DNA from: Thermopolyspora sp040678635
GTDB taxonomy: Bacteria; Actinomycetota; Actinomycetes; Streptosporangiales; Streptosporangiaceae
Reading direction: 5' to 3'
Assembly (NCBI RefSeq): GCF_040678635.1
Contig: NZ_JBFATZ010000008.1
Coordinates: 300,197-364,196, forward strand
DNA: 64,000 nucleotides
Part shown: in pieces, positions 8,612-16,861 of the stretch
Numbering within the stretch: position 1 is the stretch's first letter
Layout of the letters: each line of letters opens with the position of its first letter
Made by a program: the position numbers and the translations under genes
The notes under the pieces: model-generated
What the model was told of the DNA's origin: nothing
Seen by the model: the letters and a program-made list of their open reading frames with translations, nothing else
Databases searched by the model: none

Positions 8612-9373
8612 ATGTCGGCGCCGGCAGGCTATCCGATCGAGTCGGTCGAGAACGCGGCCCGCGTTCTGTTGATGCTCCGCGAGCGGCGTATTCTGCGGGT
8701 GGCCGAGGTCGCCGCCGAGCTGGGCATCGCCCGGTCGAGCGCGCACCGCATGCTCACCACCCTGCAGTCCCAGGGCCTGCTGCGGCAGGAGCCGGTGACC
8801 CGTGGGTACGGTCCAGGGACCGGGCTCATCCAGATCGGCGTGGCGGTGATCGGGGCGACCGACCTGCGTGCGGAGTCCCGGCCGACGATCGAGCGCCTCT
8901 GCCACGACCTCGGCGAGACGGTGCATCTGATCGTCCTCGACGGCTCGGAGATCGTCTTCATCGACGGCGTGGAGGGCCGTCACGCGATCCGCGCCGCGCT
9001 GCGCATCGGCGACCGGGCGCCCGCGCACGCGGCCGCGGCCGGGAAGGTCCTGCTGGCGGCCCTGCCCCGGGAACAGCTGCGGGAGCGGTATCCGGGTGGT
9101 CGCATCCGGGGCGGGACGAACAAGGCCATCAGCAGCCGACGCGTGCTCGAACAGGAGCTTGAGACGGTCCGCGAGCAGGGGTACGCGACGAACTTCGGCG
9201 AAAGCGAGCCGGGGCTGCACGCGATCGCCGCGCCGGTACGCGACGCCGCGGGCAGCGTACGGGCCGCCATCAGCGTCTCGGGTCCCGCGGAGCGTCTGGC
9301 CGAGGAGAAGCTCGCCTCGCACGTTCGCACGCTGCTCGACGCGGCGGACCGGCTCAGCACGGTGCTGAGCTAG
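8612..9373 (+). CDS. IclR-family transcriptional regulator
   Basis: A 253-residue regulator starting at ATG 8612 behind a strong GCGGAGGG site. The N-terminal winged helix reads VAEVAAELGIARSSAHRMLTTLQSQGLL (about residues 25-55). The rest is the IclR effector domain, with the conserved HAAAAGKVLLAALP and the LHAIAAPVRDAAGSVRAAISVSGP block. IclR proteins commonly control aromatic-acid catabolic operons. Its position next to the ring-opening cluster at 9.4-14.9 kb makes it the likely regulator of that cluster and of the palindrome at 11268-11290; this is inference. A TATAGT -10-like element lies near 8551. Confidence 0.9.
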   Translation: MSAPAGYPIESVENAARVLLMLRERRILRVAEVAAELGIARSSAHRMLTTLQSQGLLRQEPVTRGYGPGTGLIQIGVAVIGATDLRAESRPTIERLCHDLGETVHLIVLDGSEIVFIDGVEGRHAIRAALRIGDRAPAHAAAAGKVLLAALPREQLRERYPGGRIRGGTNKAISSRRVLEQELETVREQGYATNFGESEPGLHAIAAPVRDAAGSVRAAISVSGPAERLAEEKLASHVRTLLDAADRLSTVLS

Positions 9374-9403
9374 CCGCCGCGTCGCGCGATCGCGGAGTGT
9401 GCG

Positions 9404-10954
9404 CTACGTCAGCGACAGGTCCGAGCGGAGTGCGGCGAGCAGGTCTGGTACGTCCGTGAGCCTGGCGGCGGTGCCGAAGACGTAGAAGTCGGGGCGAACC
9501 AGCACCGCCGTGACGCCCGCCTTCCGCATCCAGCCGGTGAGCGCCTCGCCGTCCTCCTGGATCCCCTCACCGCCGATCACCACGGACCGCAGCCCGATCG
9601 CGCGCCCGAGGTCGTCCACGGCCGCTGCGGCCGCCGCGTCCGGTTCGCCCAGGCTGAAGAGGGTGAACCCGTGGCCGAGCACGTCGTCGGACCGTTCCGC
9701 CTTCCCGTCGCCCGTACGCAGCAGCGGCTGGACGGCCAAGCGGCCGGCCAGCGGTTGCCCGTCCCGGAAGCCCGCGCCGATGGGCGGCTCGAAAGGCGGG
9801 GGAAGCTCGGTCGCCGACCGCATGGCCTCGCGGTGTCGCGCCGCGCGTACGGGATCGGTCTCGCAGACGGTGGTCCCGATCCGTACCGACTCTTCGATGT
9901 AGGCGATGACGTGCGGCCTTCGTGAGGCCGTGTACAGGTCCAGGAGCCCGGGGTCGGCGGAGCCCGCCAGCACGAGGTCGAACATCCACGCGAGGGTCGC
10001 GGCGTCCCGGATGCCGGAACTCATGCCCTGCCCGAGGAACGGCGGCATGACGTGCGCGGCGTCGCCGGCGAGCAGCACCGATCGGTCCCGGAACGTGTCG
10101 GCCACGATGGACCTGAACCGGTAGACCGTCTGCCGGATCAGCTCCCCCTCCCGGGGGCCGATCCACGGTTTGAGCAGGTCCCAGACCCGTTCCGGCCGCA
10201 CCATCTCGGCGGGGTCGTCGCCGTCGACGAGCATGAACTCCCAGCGGAAGTACCGCTGGGCCACCCTGCCCATGTGGTTCGGCCGCGCGGGATTGAGCAC
10301 CTGGCCGGTGTCGGGGATGTCCAGGGCGGGGGCACCGGGGCGTGGGCGGACGTCGACGACCAGCCAGTCGCCCCGGAATCCGAGATCCTCCGTCCGGATG
10401 TCGCAGAGCGCGCGCACCGTGCTGCCGGCGCCGTCCGCGCCGACGACGTAGCGGGCGGTCACGGCACCGCCGTCGGCCAAGGTCACCGCCACGTGGTCGG
10501 TCTCCTGGCGGAGGCCGGTCACGGCCGCGTCGAAGCGGACGTCCACGGTGGGCATCGCGTGGACGGCCGCGTCCAGGACGTCCTCAAGTTCCGGCTGGTA
10601 GAAGTGGTACGACGCGTCCCAGCCGGAGGGGGCGGCCCAGTCGCGCGGCAAACGCGAGATCACGGCTCCGTCGGGGTCGAGGAACTCGTACACGCGCGCC
10701 GGCTCCGCGATGCGCCGTACCTCGTCCGCGATTCCCAGCGATTGGAAGACGCGCATGATCTCGTGATCGAAGTGTCCTGCCCGGGGCGTCTCGTAGCGTC
10801 CGGTGCGGCGCTCGCACACCACCACGCGGTGCCCCGCGCGCCCCAGCAGTGCGGCCAAGGTCTGCCCGACCGGGCCGTATCCCACGATGAGGACGTCCGC
10901 GTCCGGCTCATCGGGCCTGATCACGGCTTCGCGGGGACCTTCGGTAAGACTCAT
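9404..10954 (-). CDS. FAD-dependent aromatic monooxygenase (MhpA/PheA-type)
   Basis: A class A flavoprotein hydroxylase of 516 residues; it should add a hydroxyl group to an aromatic ring using NAD(P)H and O2. The Rossmann GxGxxG motif reads VLIVGYGPVGQTLAALLGRAG near residue 20, the DG motif is VVGADGAGSTVR near 165, and the GD motif is LLAGDAAHVMPPFLGQGMSSG near 295. A C-terminal thioredoxin-like domain of about 130 residues completes the 3-(3-hydroxyphenyl)propionate-hydroxylase layout. Start ATG 10954 is chosen over the open frame from 11023 because it begins the conserved protein. It diverges from the alpha/beta hydrolase-dioxygenase operon across a 405-bp control region. Confidence 0.88.
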   Translation of the reverse strand: MSLTEGPREAVIRPDEPDADVLIVGYGPVGQTLAALLGRAGHRVVVCERRTGRYETPRAGHFDHEIMRVFQSLGIADEVRRIAEPARVYEFLDPDGAVISRLPRDWAAPSGWDASYHFYQPELEDVLDAAVHAMPTVDVRFDAAVTGLRQETDHVAVTLADGGAVTARYVVGADGAGSTVRALCDIRTEDLGFRGDWLVVDVRPRPGAPALDIPDTGQVLNPARPNHMGRVAQRYFRWEFMLVDGDDPAEMVRPERVWDLLKPWIGPREGELIRQTVYRFRSIVADTFRDRSVLLAGDAAHVMPPFLGQGMSSGIRDAATLAWMFDLVLAGSADPGLLDLYTASRRPHVIAYIEESVRIGTTVCETDPVRAARHREAMRSATELPPPFEPPIGAGFRDGQPLAGRLAVQPLLRTGDGKAERSDDVLGHGFTLFSLGEPDAAAAAAVDDLGRAIGLRSVVIGGEGIQEDGEALTGWMRKAGVTAVLVRPDFYVFGTAARLTDVPDLLAALRSDLSLT

Positions 10955-11359
10955 GTGGCTCGGCCCTTCGCCTCTCGTACTCGGCGGCTCGTGAACGCGG
11001 CCGGCGGGTCGCCGTGGGCTCACAACAACCCGACAAGCATTGGTTACAGGTAGCGCTCATTCTGGAAACCGGTCATGGTTCTGTCAAGCAGACATCGCCC
11101 GCGATCGGCGGGCACGGGCCCGCGAGGAGGACCTTCGCCCGGCTTCCACCTCCAGGACCAGGGCCATCAGTGGCGACCTCGATGTGAAGCGGCTGGCCCG
11201 GCCCGCGGATCACCGCTCCGAAGTTCGCCTCTGCAGAACCTTGTGTTCATAGCGGAATTTGTTCTACGTTACAGACCGCGTTCTGGTAACGGCCGCGGCA
11301 CTCACCCCGCCCACCGATGCGCGAACAACGCGGAGCGACGCCGACGAAGGGAAGCCCCC
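10955..11359. promoter_or_regulatory. divergent control region of the ring-opening cluster
   Basis: A 405-bp gap between divergent catabolic genes. It contains a near-perfect inverted repeat at 11268-11290, arms GTTACAGA and TCTGGTAAC separated by six bases (one mismatched base in the right arm). A looser pair, GGTTACAG (11042-11049) and CTGGAAACC (11062-11070), lies nearer the monooxygenase. The shared GTTACAG half-site close to both divergent starts suggests one regulator acting on both promoters, probably the IclR protein encoded at 8612. I see no further gene here. Confidence 0.5.
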
Positions 11360-12139
11360 ATGCCAACGACAAGCAACGGCATCCACTACGAGGAGCGAGG
11401 CGACGGGCCGGGCACGATGGTGATGCTGCCCGGGCTCGGGTGCTCGCTCGCCTGCTGGTCCCGGGTGACACCCCTGCTCGACGGCCATCGCATCGTGCTG
11501 TTCGACCTGCCGGGCCACGCGGGCTCCGCCCGCGCGGTCGCCGACGGAACGAACCTCGCCACCTTCACCAAGCCGTTGATCGACGCCTGTGACGAGCTCG
11601 GCCTGGCGCGTTTCTCCCTCGTCGGTCTCTCCTTCGGCGGCTCGGTCGGCGTACGGATCGCTCTCGACCGGCCCGACCTGGTGCTCTCGGTCATGGCGTT
11701 CATGCCGTGGAACGCCGGCGGGACCGAGCCCGGCGATCCGGTCATCGAGGGGTTCTACAACTCCTACGGCGACGTCGAGGCCATCACCCGGGCCATCGCC
11801 GCCATCTCGCTCGATCCGAGCATGACGACCGATGTCGTACGCACGATGCCGACTGTCAGCGAGCGATTCTGGCGCAGCTGGTACGGCGGAGGCGTCTACA
11901 CGAGCATGTTCGAGGAGCTGCCGGGCATCACCGTGCCCGTGTGCTACGTCCTCGGCGGCAGGGACGCCGTCGCCCCCCAGGACAAGTTGATCGCCGACGT
12001 CGGGGCGATGCCCGGCGGACGCCTGGTCTACCTGTCGGACGTGGGGCATCTCGCCCCGTACGAGTCGCCCGAGCTCGTCGCCACGGAGATCCGCGAGTTC
12101 GTCACCCGCCACGCGACCGCCCGCACGGGGGTCGCCTGA
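11360..12139 (+). CDS. alpha/beta-hydrolase (meta-cleavage hydrolase or enol-lactonase type)
   Basis: A 259-residue single-domain hydrolase with the full triad visible. The nucleophile elbow is LVGLSFGGSVGVRIA (Ser near 94), the acid is VLGGRDAVAPQ, and the base is LSDVGHLAPYESPE. The oxyanion strand is VMLPGLGCSLACW and the cap helix follows FDLPGHAGS. This size and layout match 2-hydroxymuconate-semialdehyde-type C-C hydrolases and 3-oxoadipate enol-lactonases. ATG 11360 follows GAAGGGAAG. It leads a run with a ring-cleavage dioxygenase and an FAH-fold enzyme, which supports a role after ring opening; the exact substrate cannot be read from sequence. Confidence 0.82.
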   Translation: MPTTSNGIHYEERGDGPGTMVMLPGLGCSLACWSRVTPLLDGHRIVLFDLPGHAGSARAVADGTNLATFTKPLIDACDELGLARFSLVGLSFGGSVGVRIALDRPDLVLSVMAFMPWNAGGTEPGDPVIEGFYNSYGDVEAITRAIAAISLDPSMTTDVVRTMPTVSERFWRSWYGGGVYTSMFEELPGITVPVCYVLGGRDAVAPQDKLIADVGAMPGGRLVYLSDVGHLAPYESPELVATEIREFVTRHATARTGVA

Positions 12140-12210
12140 CCCGCCGCGACCGTCGCCGAGCGCTTCAGCAAGGTCCGCGACCCGCTTCCGACCGAAAGTC
12201 AGATGTCCGC

Positions 12211-12795
12211 ATGAACACCCACGCCGGCTCCACCCGGCCGAAGGTCGCCGAGCTCGGCCACGTCGGAATCCGATGCTTCGACGTGGCCAAGCAGCTCGAC
12301 TTCTACACCGGGGTCCTCGGCCTGGTCGTCACCGACCACGACGCGGACCTCGGGAACTACTTCCTGTCCGCCCGCCCCGACGACGAGCATCACGAGCTCC
12401 TGCTCACCAAGGGCCGCGACGTCGCGGTCGGCGGCAGGCTGATTCAGCAGATCTCCTTTCGCTGTGAGTCCTTCGAGGACGTCGTCGGTCTGTACCGCCG
12501 GTTGAAGGAGTACGGCACGAAGTTCGACATGATCGTGTCCCATGGCAACGCCATCGGCGTCTACTTCTTCGATCCGGAGGGGAATCGGACCGAGGTCTAC
12601 TGGCGGACCGGCCTCGTCGCGCGCCAGCCGTTCATCGAGACCATCGACATCGAGACCCCGCCGGATCGGCTGATGGACGCGATCCGTGCCTCGGTGGCCA
12701 AGTACGGCGCGAGCGGATTCACCGAGGAGAGCTACCTGCGCTGGACCCGCGAGCAGGCGAGGCCGGCGGACGACGACACGAAGGGCCGAAAGTGA
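12211..12795 (+). CDS. VOC-fold (glyoxalase/extradiol dioxygenase) protein
   Basis: A 194-residue vicinal-oxygen-chelate protein. Candidate metal ligands are His17 (LGHVGIR), His61 (DEHHELLL) and Glu128 (DPEGNRTEVYW), the His-His-Glu pattern of type I extradiol dioxygenases. The two beta-alpha-beta modules are followed by a helical tail of about 55 residues containing TPPDRLMDAIRASVAKYG. It starts at ATG 12211 and its end overlaps the FAH-family gene (GTGA). In this setting it is the probable ring-cleaving iron enzyme acting on the hydroxylated product of the FAD monooxygenase. A non-dioxygenase isomerase or glyoxalase cannot be excluded. Confidence 0.78.
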   Translation: MNTHAGSTRPKVAELGHVGIRCFDVAKQLDFYTGVLGLVVTDHDADLGNYFLSARPDDEHHELLLTKGRDVAVGGRLIQQISFRCESFEDVVGLYRRLKEYGTKFDMIVSHGNAIGVYFFDPEGNRTEVYWRTGLVARQPFIETIDIETPPDRLMDAIRASVAKYGASGFTEESYLRWTREQARPADDDTKGRK

Positions 12796-13721
12796 AGTTC
12801 GTTCGATTCGCGAGCGCCGGAGGCGAGGTTCGGGTGGGGGTCGTCGCCGGGGAGCACTTCCGCGTCCTCGGCGGCCACACCGACCTGCTCCCGCTGATCG
12901 AGGCCGGTGAGGCCGCGCTCCTGGAGGCCGGACGCCGGGCGGAGAAGTCGGGCGAGGAGGTGGACCCCGCGCAGGTGCGGATCCTTTCCCCGCTGGCGAC
13001 GCCGCCCACGTTCCGCGACTTCTACGCCTTCGAGCAGCACGTACGCGCCGGTCGCGCGTGGCGCGGGCTGGAGATGGACCCGACCTGGTACGAGATCCCG
13101 GTCTTCTACTTCTCCAACCCGTACGCCTTCCGGGGCGAGGGCGAGGTTCCCATGACCCCGGGGGCCGAGAAGTTCGACTTCGAGCTGGAGGTCGCCGCCA
13201 TCGTCGGCAAGGCGGGCTCCAACCTGACCGTCGAGGAGGCCGAGGACCACATCGTCGGCTACTGCGTGCTGAACGACTGGAGCGGCCGGGACGTGCAGCA
13301 CCGCGAGATGACCCTGTCGATGGGCCCGGTCAAGGGCAAGGACACGGCGACCAGCCTCGGCCCCTACCTGGTGACCAAGGACGAGCTGGCGCCGTACGCC
13401 ACGGCCACCGGCTTCGACCGGGCCATGACGGTCACCGTCAACGGACGGCCGTACACCGAGGCGAACTGGTCGGACGTCTACTGGTCCTTCCCACAGATGA
13501 TCGCGTACGCGTCGCGCGGCACCCAGGTCCGCCCGGGAGACGTCATCGGCTCGGGCACGTGCGGCACGGGCTGCATCCTCGAACTGTCCCGAACCCACGG
13601 CGAGGAGGACTACCCGTGGCTGAAGGCGGGCGACGAGGTGGTCGCCACCGTCGAGGGGCTCGGCAGCCTGCGCAACACGATCGTCGCGGCCGACCCCGTG
13701 CACCCGCTGAAGCGTCAATAG
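12792..13721 (+). CDS. fumarylacetoacetate hydrolase (FAH) family protein
   Basis: 309 residues, starting at GTG 12792 in a 4-bp overlap with the dioxygenase. The metal site of the FAH fold is visible as FDFELEVAAIVGK (Glu-x-Glu) and LNDWSGRDVQHREM (Asp), with GPVKGKDTATSLGPYLVT as the conserved loop and a GTGCG..L closing segment. The family includes fumarylpyruvate hydrolase, 2-oxopent-4-enoate hydratase and oxaloacetate/4-oxalocrotonate decarboxylases. Here it most likely hydrolyses or hydrates the dioxygenase product. It is followed 49 bp later by a second alpha/beta hydrolase. Confidence 0.87.
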   Translation: MKFVRFASAGGEVRVGVVAGEHFRVLGGHTDLLPLIEAGEAALLEAGRRAEKSGEEVDPAQVRILSPLATPPTFRDFYAFEQHVRAGRAWRGLEMDPTWYEIPVFYFSNPYAFRGEGEVPMTPGAEKFDFELEVAAIVGKAGSNLTVEEAEDHIVGYCVLNDWSGRDVQHREMTLSMGPVKGKDTATSLGPYLVTKDELAPYATATGFDRAMTVTVNGRPYTEANWSDVYWSFPQMIAYASRGTQVRPGDVIGSGTCGTGCILELSRTHGEEDYPWLKAGDEVVATVEGLGSLRNTIVAADPVHPLKRQ

Positions 13722-13770
13722 AGCAAACGATGGGAACACCTGTGCGACTCACGGACGGAGCCACACGCTG

Positions 13771-14853
13771 ATGGGTACGGCGGAAGCGACGCAGGAGGCG
13801 ACCGCGCATCGAGCCGCGCTGATGCGCGCCATGCCCGTGACCCGAATGCTCGACTACGGCATGGACCACTGGGACGCCACCCACCTGTTCAACGCGCCCG
13901 TCGAACGGCCGTGGCACGAGGTCGCCGCCGAGCTGGCCGACGCGCAGCTCGCCCGCGCGCAGGCGGCCGCCGCCCGTGGCGACGTCGAGACCGCGGTCGC
14001 GTGCTTCCGCCGGGCGGCGGCCGCTCTGATCTTCGCGCAGATGGCCTTCAACGCCGACAACGCGACCAAACGCGCGCTCTACAAGCGGCTCGTCGAGGCG
14101 TACCAGGCCGCGGCCGATCTCGACACCGAGCTGCGCGTGGAGCGGCTGTCGATCCCGTTCAAGGGAAGTCACTGCACGGCCTGGCTCGTCCGGCCTCGCG
14201 CCGATCGCCCCGGTCCCGCGGTCGTGATCGTCGGCGGGCAGAGCGGTTGGGGCCCGGCGTACCACAGGCAGGCCGAGGCCCTGGCCCGGCGGGGCCTGTC
14301 CACGGTCCTGCTTGAGGCGCCCGGCCAGGGCGAGACCCGGATGTCCGGCGGACTCCACCTCGACGGAAACGTCGATCAGGTCTTCAGCGCGACCCTCGAC
14401 GCCGTGTCCGCCCGCACCGGTTACAACGGCCCGTACGGCGTCTGGGGAAACAGCTTCGGCGGCCTGCTGGCCGCCCGCGCCGCCGTCCACGACGACCGCT
14501 TCGGCGCGTGCTGCGTCAACGGCGCCGACGCGCGACCGGAACCCCGCCCGTTCCGCACCGCCAGGGAACAGGCGCAGGCGCTCCTCGGCGTCGGCACGGA
14601 CGAGGAGGTGGCGGCCGCCCTGCGCACCCTGTGGCTCGACCCGTCCGTCGACCGGATGTCGGCCGCGCTGCTCGTCCTGCACGGCGGCCTCGACCCGCTC
14701 GTCACCCTCGACCAGCAGAAGGTGTTCCTCGACCTGTCGGAGCGCTCCACCCTGCGCGTCTGGGAGGACGGCGAACACACGATCTACAACCATTCGGCCG
14801 AGCGCACGGAGTTCGTCGGCGACTGGTTCCGCGCCCGGCTCGGCCCCGGGTGA
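13771..14853 (+). CDS. alpha/beta-hydrolase with helical cap (FrsA / dihydroxypseudooxynicotine-hydrolase-like)
   Basis: 360 residues. An N-terminal helical region of about 120 residues, with a GDVETAVACFRRAA repeat-like helix pair, precedes the hydrolase core. The core has VVIVGGQSGWGPAY as oxyanion strand, nucleophile GVWGNSFGGLLAARAA (Ser near 228), acid VLHGGLDPLV and base WEDGEHTIYNH. This resembles the family of 2,6-dihydroxypseudooxynicotine hydrolase, which cleaves a C-C bond next to a heteroaromatic ring, and FrsA-like esterases. Two dissimilar hydrolases in one operon suggest two hydrolytic steps or two entry substrates. The gene ends convergent with the SDR. Confidence 0.82.
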   Translation: MGTAEATQEATAHRAALMRAMPVTRMLDYGMDHWDATHLFNAPVERPWHEVAAELADAQLARAQAAAARGDVETAVACFRRAAAALIFAQMAFNADNATKRALYKRLVEAYQAAADLDTELRVERLSIPFKGSHCTAWLVRPRADRPGPAVVIVGGQSGWGPAYHRQAEALARRGLSTVLLEAPGQGETRMSGGLHLDGNVDQVFSATLDAVSARTGYNGPYGVWGNSFGGLLAARAAVHDDRFGACCVNGADARPEPRPFRTAREQAQALLGVGTDEEVAAALRTLWLDPSVDRMSAALLVLHGGLDPLVTLDQQKVFLDLSERSTLRVWEDGEHTIYNHSAERTEFVGDWFRARLGPG

Positions 14854-14892
14854 CTCACGCTGCGCCGAGGTACAGGCGGTGTCCTCCGGACA

Positions 14893-15630
14893 TCAGGCGA
14901 TTCCCCCATTGCTTCTGATGACCTGCCCGTTGACCCACGCGGACGACTCAGAGGCCAGGAAGGCCACCAGGGCGGCGATGTCGGCCGGAGTGCCCAGCCG
15001 CCCAGCCGGCGCCATCGCCGCCATGCGGGCGATCTGCTCCTCGGTCTTGCCCGTGGTGAACAGCTCGGTGTCGACGGGCCCGGGGGCGACCGCGTTGACC
15101 GTGATGCCGCGCGGTCCGAGTTCCTTGGCCAGGACGCGTGTGATGCCCTCGACGGCCCCCTTCGTCGCGTTGTAGCCGCCGTATTCGGGGGCGTTGAGCG
15201 CCAGGGTCGTGCTGGAGAGTGTGATGATCCGGCCGCCGTCGGCCATCCGGTTGGCGGCCTCGCGCAGCGCGTAAAACGTCCCCTTGAAATTGACCGCGAG
15301 CATGATCTCGATGTCCGCGTCGGTCAGATCGGCCACCGGCGCCGTCCTGAGCACCCCCGCCGAGGTGACGAGGCAGTGCAGACCCCCGAGCCGCACCGCC
15401 GCGTCGAAGAGGCGTGCCGTCTCGGCGGCATTCGTGACGTCCGCCTGTACGGCGACGGCGGCGCCGCCGGACTTCTCGATCCCCTCCACGACCTCGCGAG
15501 CCTGCGCCTCGCCGCGGTGGTAATTGACCACCACGACGTACCCGGCCGCGGCCAGGCGCTCCGCGACCGCCCTGCCGATGCCGCGCGACCCGCCGGTGAC
15601 CAGGGCCACCCGATTGGAGTCCACTGTCAC
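14893..15630 (-). CDS. short-chain dehydrogenase/reductase (SDR)
   Basis: A classical SDR of 245 residues, starting at GTG 15630 behind GGAAAGG. The NAD(P)-binding motif is TGGSRGIG (residues 13-20) and the catalytic set is Ser in LSSTTLA with Tyr and Lys in YGGYNATKGAV. The usual NNAG motif reads TSAG. The C-terminus GQVIRSNGGIA is typical of 3-oxoacyl-ACP-reductase-like members. It is the second gene of a minus-strand pair with the quinone-type reductase, 28 bp downstream, and has a 16-bp repeat just upstream that is shared with that gene. Confidence 0.9.
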   Translation of the reverse strand: MTVDSNRVALVTGGSRGIGRAVAERLAAAGYVVVVNYHRGEAQAREVVEGIEKSGGAAVAVQADVTNAAETARLFDAAVRLGGLHCLVTSAGVLRTAPVADLTDADIEIMLAVNFKGTFYALREAANRMADGGRIITLSSTTLALNAPEYGGYNATKGAVEGITRVLAKELGPRGITVNAVAPGPVDTELFTTGKTEEQIARMAAMAPAGRLGTPADIAALVAFLASESSAWVNGQVIRSNGGIA

Positions 15631-15640
15631 GAACCTTTCC

Positions 15641-15656
15641 GTTGATCCTCGAACCT
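15641..15656 (-). repeat. 16-bp repeat copy 1 (AGGTTCGAGGATCAAC)
   Basis: On the minus strand AGGTTCGAGGATCAAC lies 10 bp upstream of the SDR start. An identical copy lies upstream of the quinone-type reductase (16625-16640). Exact recurrence ahead of two adjacent co-directional genes suggests a protein-binding site or a leader duplicated along with a gene. Only the outer GTT/AAC is symmetric, so it is not a clear palindrome. Confidence 0.6.
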
Positions 15657-15658
15657 CG

Positions 15659-16576
15659 TCACGGCTGGACGATGACCTTGCCCTTGGCGTGCCCCTCGGC
15701 GACGTGATCGAACGCCCAAGCGGCGTCCGCCAGCGGAACCGTACGGTCGATGATGAGTTCCACGCCCTCGTCGACCGCGGCGACGACCTTCGCGAGGCGA
15801 GCGGCGTCGGTGGAGTGGAACACGAACTCGGCGCGAATCCCGCGCTCGGCCGCGCGCTCGACGTCCGGCGGGACGTTGAGGGCGACCAGCAGATCGCCCG
15901 AGGACAGCACGTCCAGCGAGGCGACCTCGGTGTCGCCGCCGATCGGGTCGATGACCACGTCCACGTGCTCGACCTCGCCGCGGAAGTCGGTCGCGGTGTA
16001 GTCGATCACCTGGTGCGCGCCGAGCCTCTTGGCGATCTCGGCGCCCGCCGGTGAGACGGTCGTGATGACGTGGGCGCCCGCCTTCCGGGCGAACTGGATG
16101 ACGAAGCCGCCGACGCCTCCGGCACCGCCGTGGACGAGCACCCGCTGGCCGGGCTTGAGTTCCGCCACCTCGACCACCGCCTGAAACGCCGTCGCGGCCG
16201 TGGTCGCCAGCCCGGCGGCGAGGTCGAGCGGAATCGTGGCCGGGGCGGCCGCGAGGTTCGCGACGGGGACGGCGGCGTACTCCGCGACGGCTCCACCGGA
16301 GGTCGGGTCGGTGCGGGCGATCACCGCGTCGCCGATGCTCCAGCCGGTGACGCCGGGTCCGATCCGCTCGATGGTTCCGGCGAGATCGGTACCGACCACC
16401 GACGGGAAGGTGATCGGGAAGAAGTCCTTGACGTAGCCGGCGCCGATCTTGACGTCGAGCGGGTTCAGCGCCGCCCCGGCGACCTGGACCAGGACCTCGC
16501 CCGGGCCGGGTTCCGGCTTGGCGCGCTCGGTGACGGCAGGTCGGGCGCCGTACGCGCTGTACTGCAGTGCCTTCAT
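15659..16576 (-). CDS. zinc-independent NADPH:quinone-type oxidoreductase (MDR family)
   Basis: 305 residues of the medium-chain dehydrogenase/reductase superfamily. The N-terminal catalytic domain has GAALNPLDVKIGAGY and FPSVVGTDLAGTIERIG but lacks the zinc-ligand Cys set of alcohol dehydrogenases, pointing to the quinone-oxidoreductase branch. The cofactor motif is VLVHGGAGGVGGFVIQFARKAGA near residue 145. The C-terminus is HVAEGHAKGKVIVQP. It precedes the SDR on the same strand and may act on an enone or quinone from the ring-opening pathway. A fragment with an almost identical C-terminal tail occurs at 53950. Confidence 0.88.
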   Translation of the reverse strand: MKALQYSAYGARPAVTERAKPEPGPGEVLVQVAGAALNPLDVKIGAGYVKDFFPITFPSVVGTDLAGTIERIGPGVTGWSIGDAVIARTDPTSGGAVAEYAAVPVANLAAAPATIPLDLAAGLATTAATAFQAVVEVAELKPGQRVLVHGGAGGVGGFVIQFARKAGAHVITTVSPAGAEIAKRLGAHQVIDYTATDFRGEVEHVDVVIDPIGGDTEVASLDVLSSGDLLVALNVPPDVERAAERGIRAEFVFHSTDAARLAKVVAAVDEGVELIIDRTVPLADAAWAFDHVAEGHAKGKVIVQP

Positions 16577-16624
16577 GAATGTGTGCCTCTCGGATAGGTC
16601 GGGCTCGGGGCGTGGGCTGGGCGT

Positions 16625-16640
16625 GTTGATCCTCGAACCT
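16625..16640 (-). repeat. 16-bp repeat copy 2 (AGGTTCGAGGATCAAC)
   Basis: Identical to the copy at 15641-15656 and in the same orientation, 48 bp upstream of the quinone-type reductase start. Together with copy 1 it marks both genes of this pair as likely targets of one DNA-binding protein, perhaps the TetR encoded at 16862-17482. The rest of the 285-bp gap to that TetR gene shows no further gene. Confidence 0.6.
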
Positions 16641-16861
16641 TCGAGAACCCACGGTCGCCGAGCCCGGCCCGCCCGAGAAGGCGGAGGTCACACTGGTGAC
16701 GGCGGCACCACTGTCAGGGTGGCGCCGCCTCCGGACCTCGATCCAGCAGGGAAAGCAGTACCTCGCGGCCATGCCGCCGCGCCGGACTCAGGAGGTGTGA
16801 CCCACCGGTCATCCCGGCCTTTCGCGTGCATCGCCGGTTTCCGGATCGAGTCACGGGCGGC

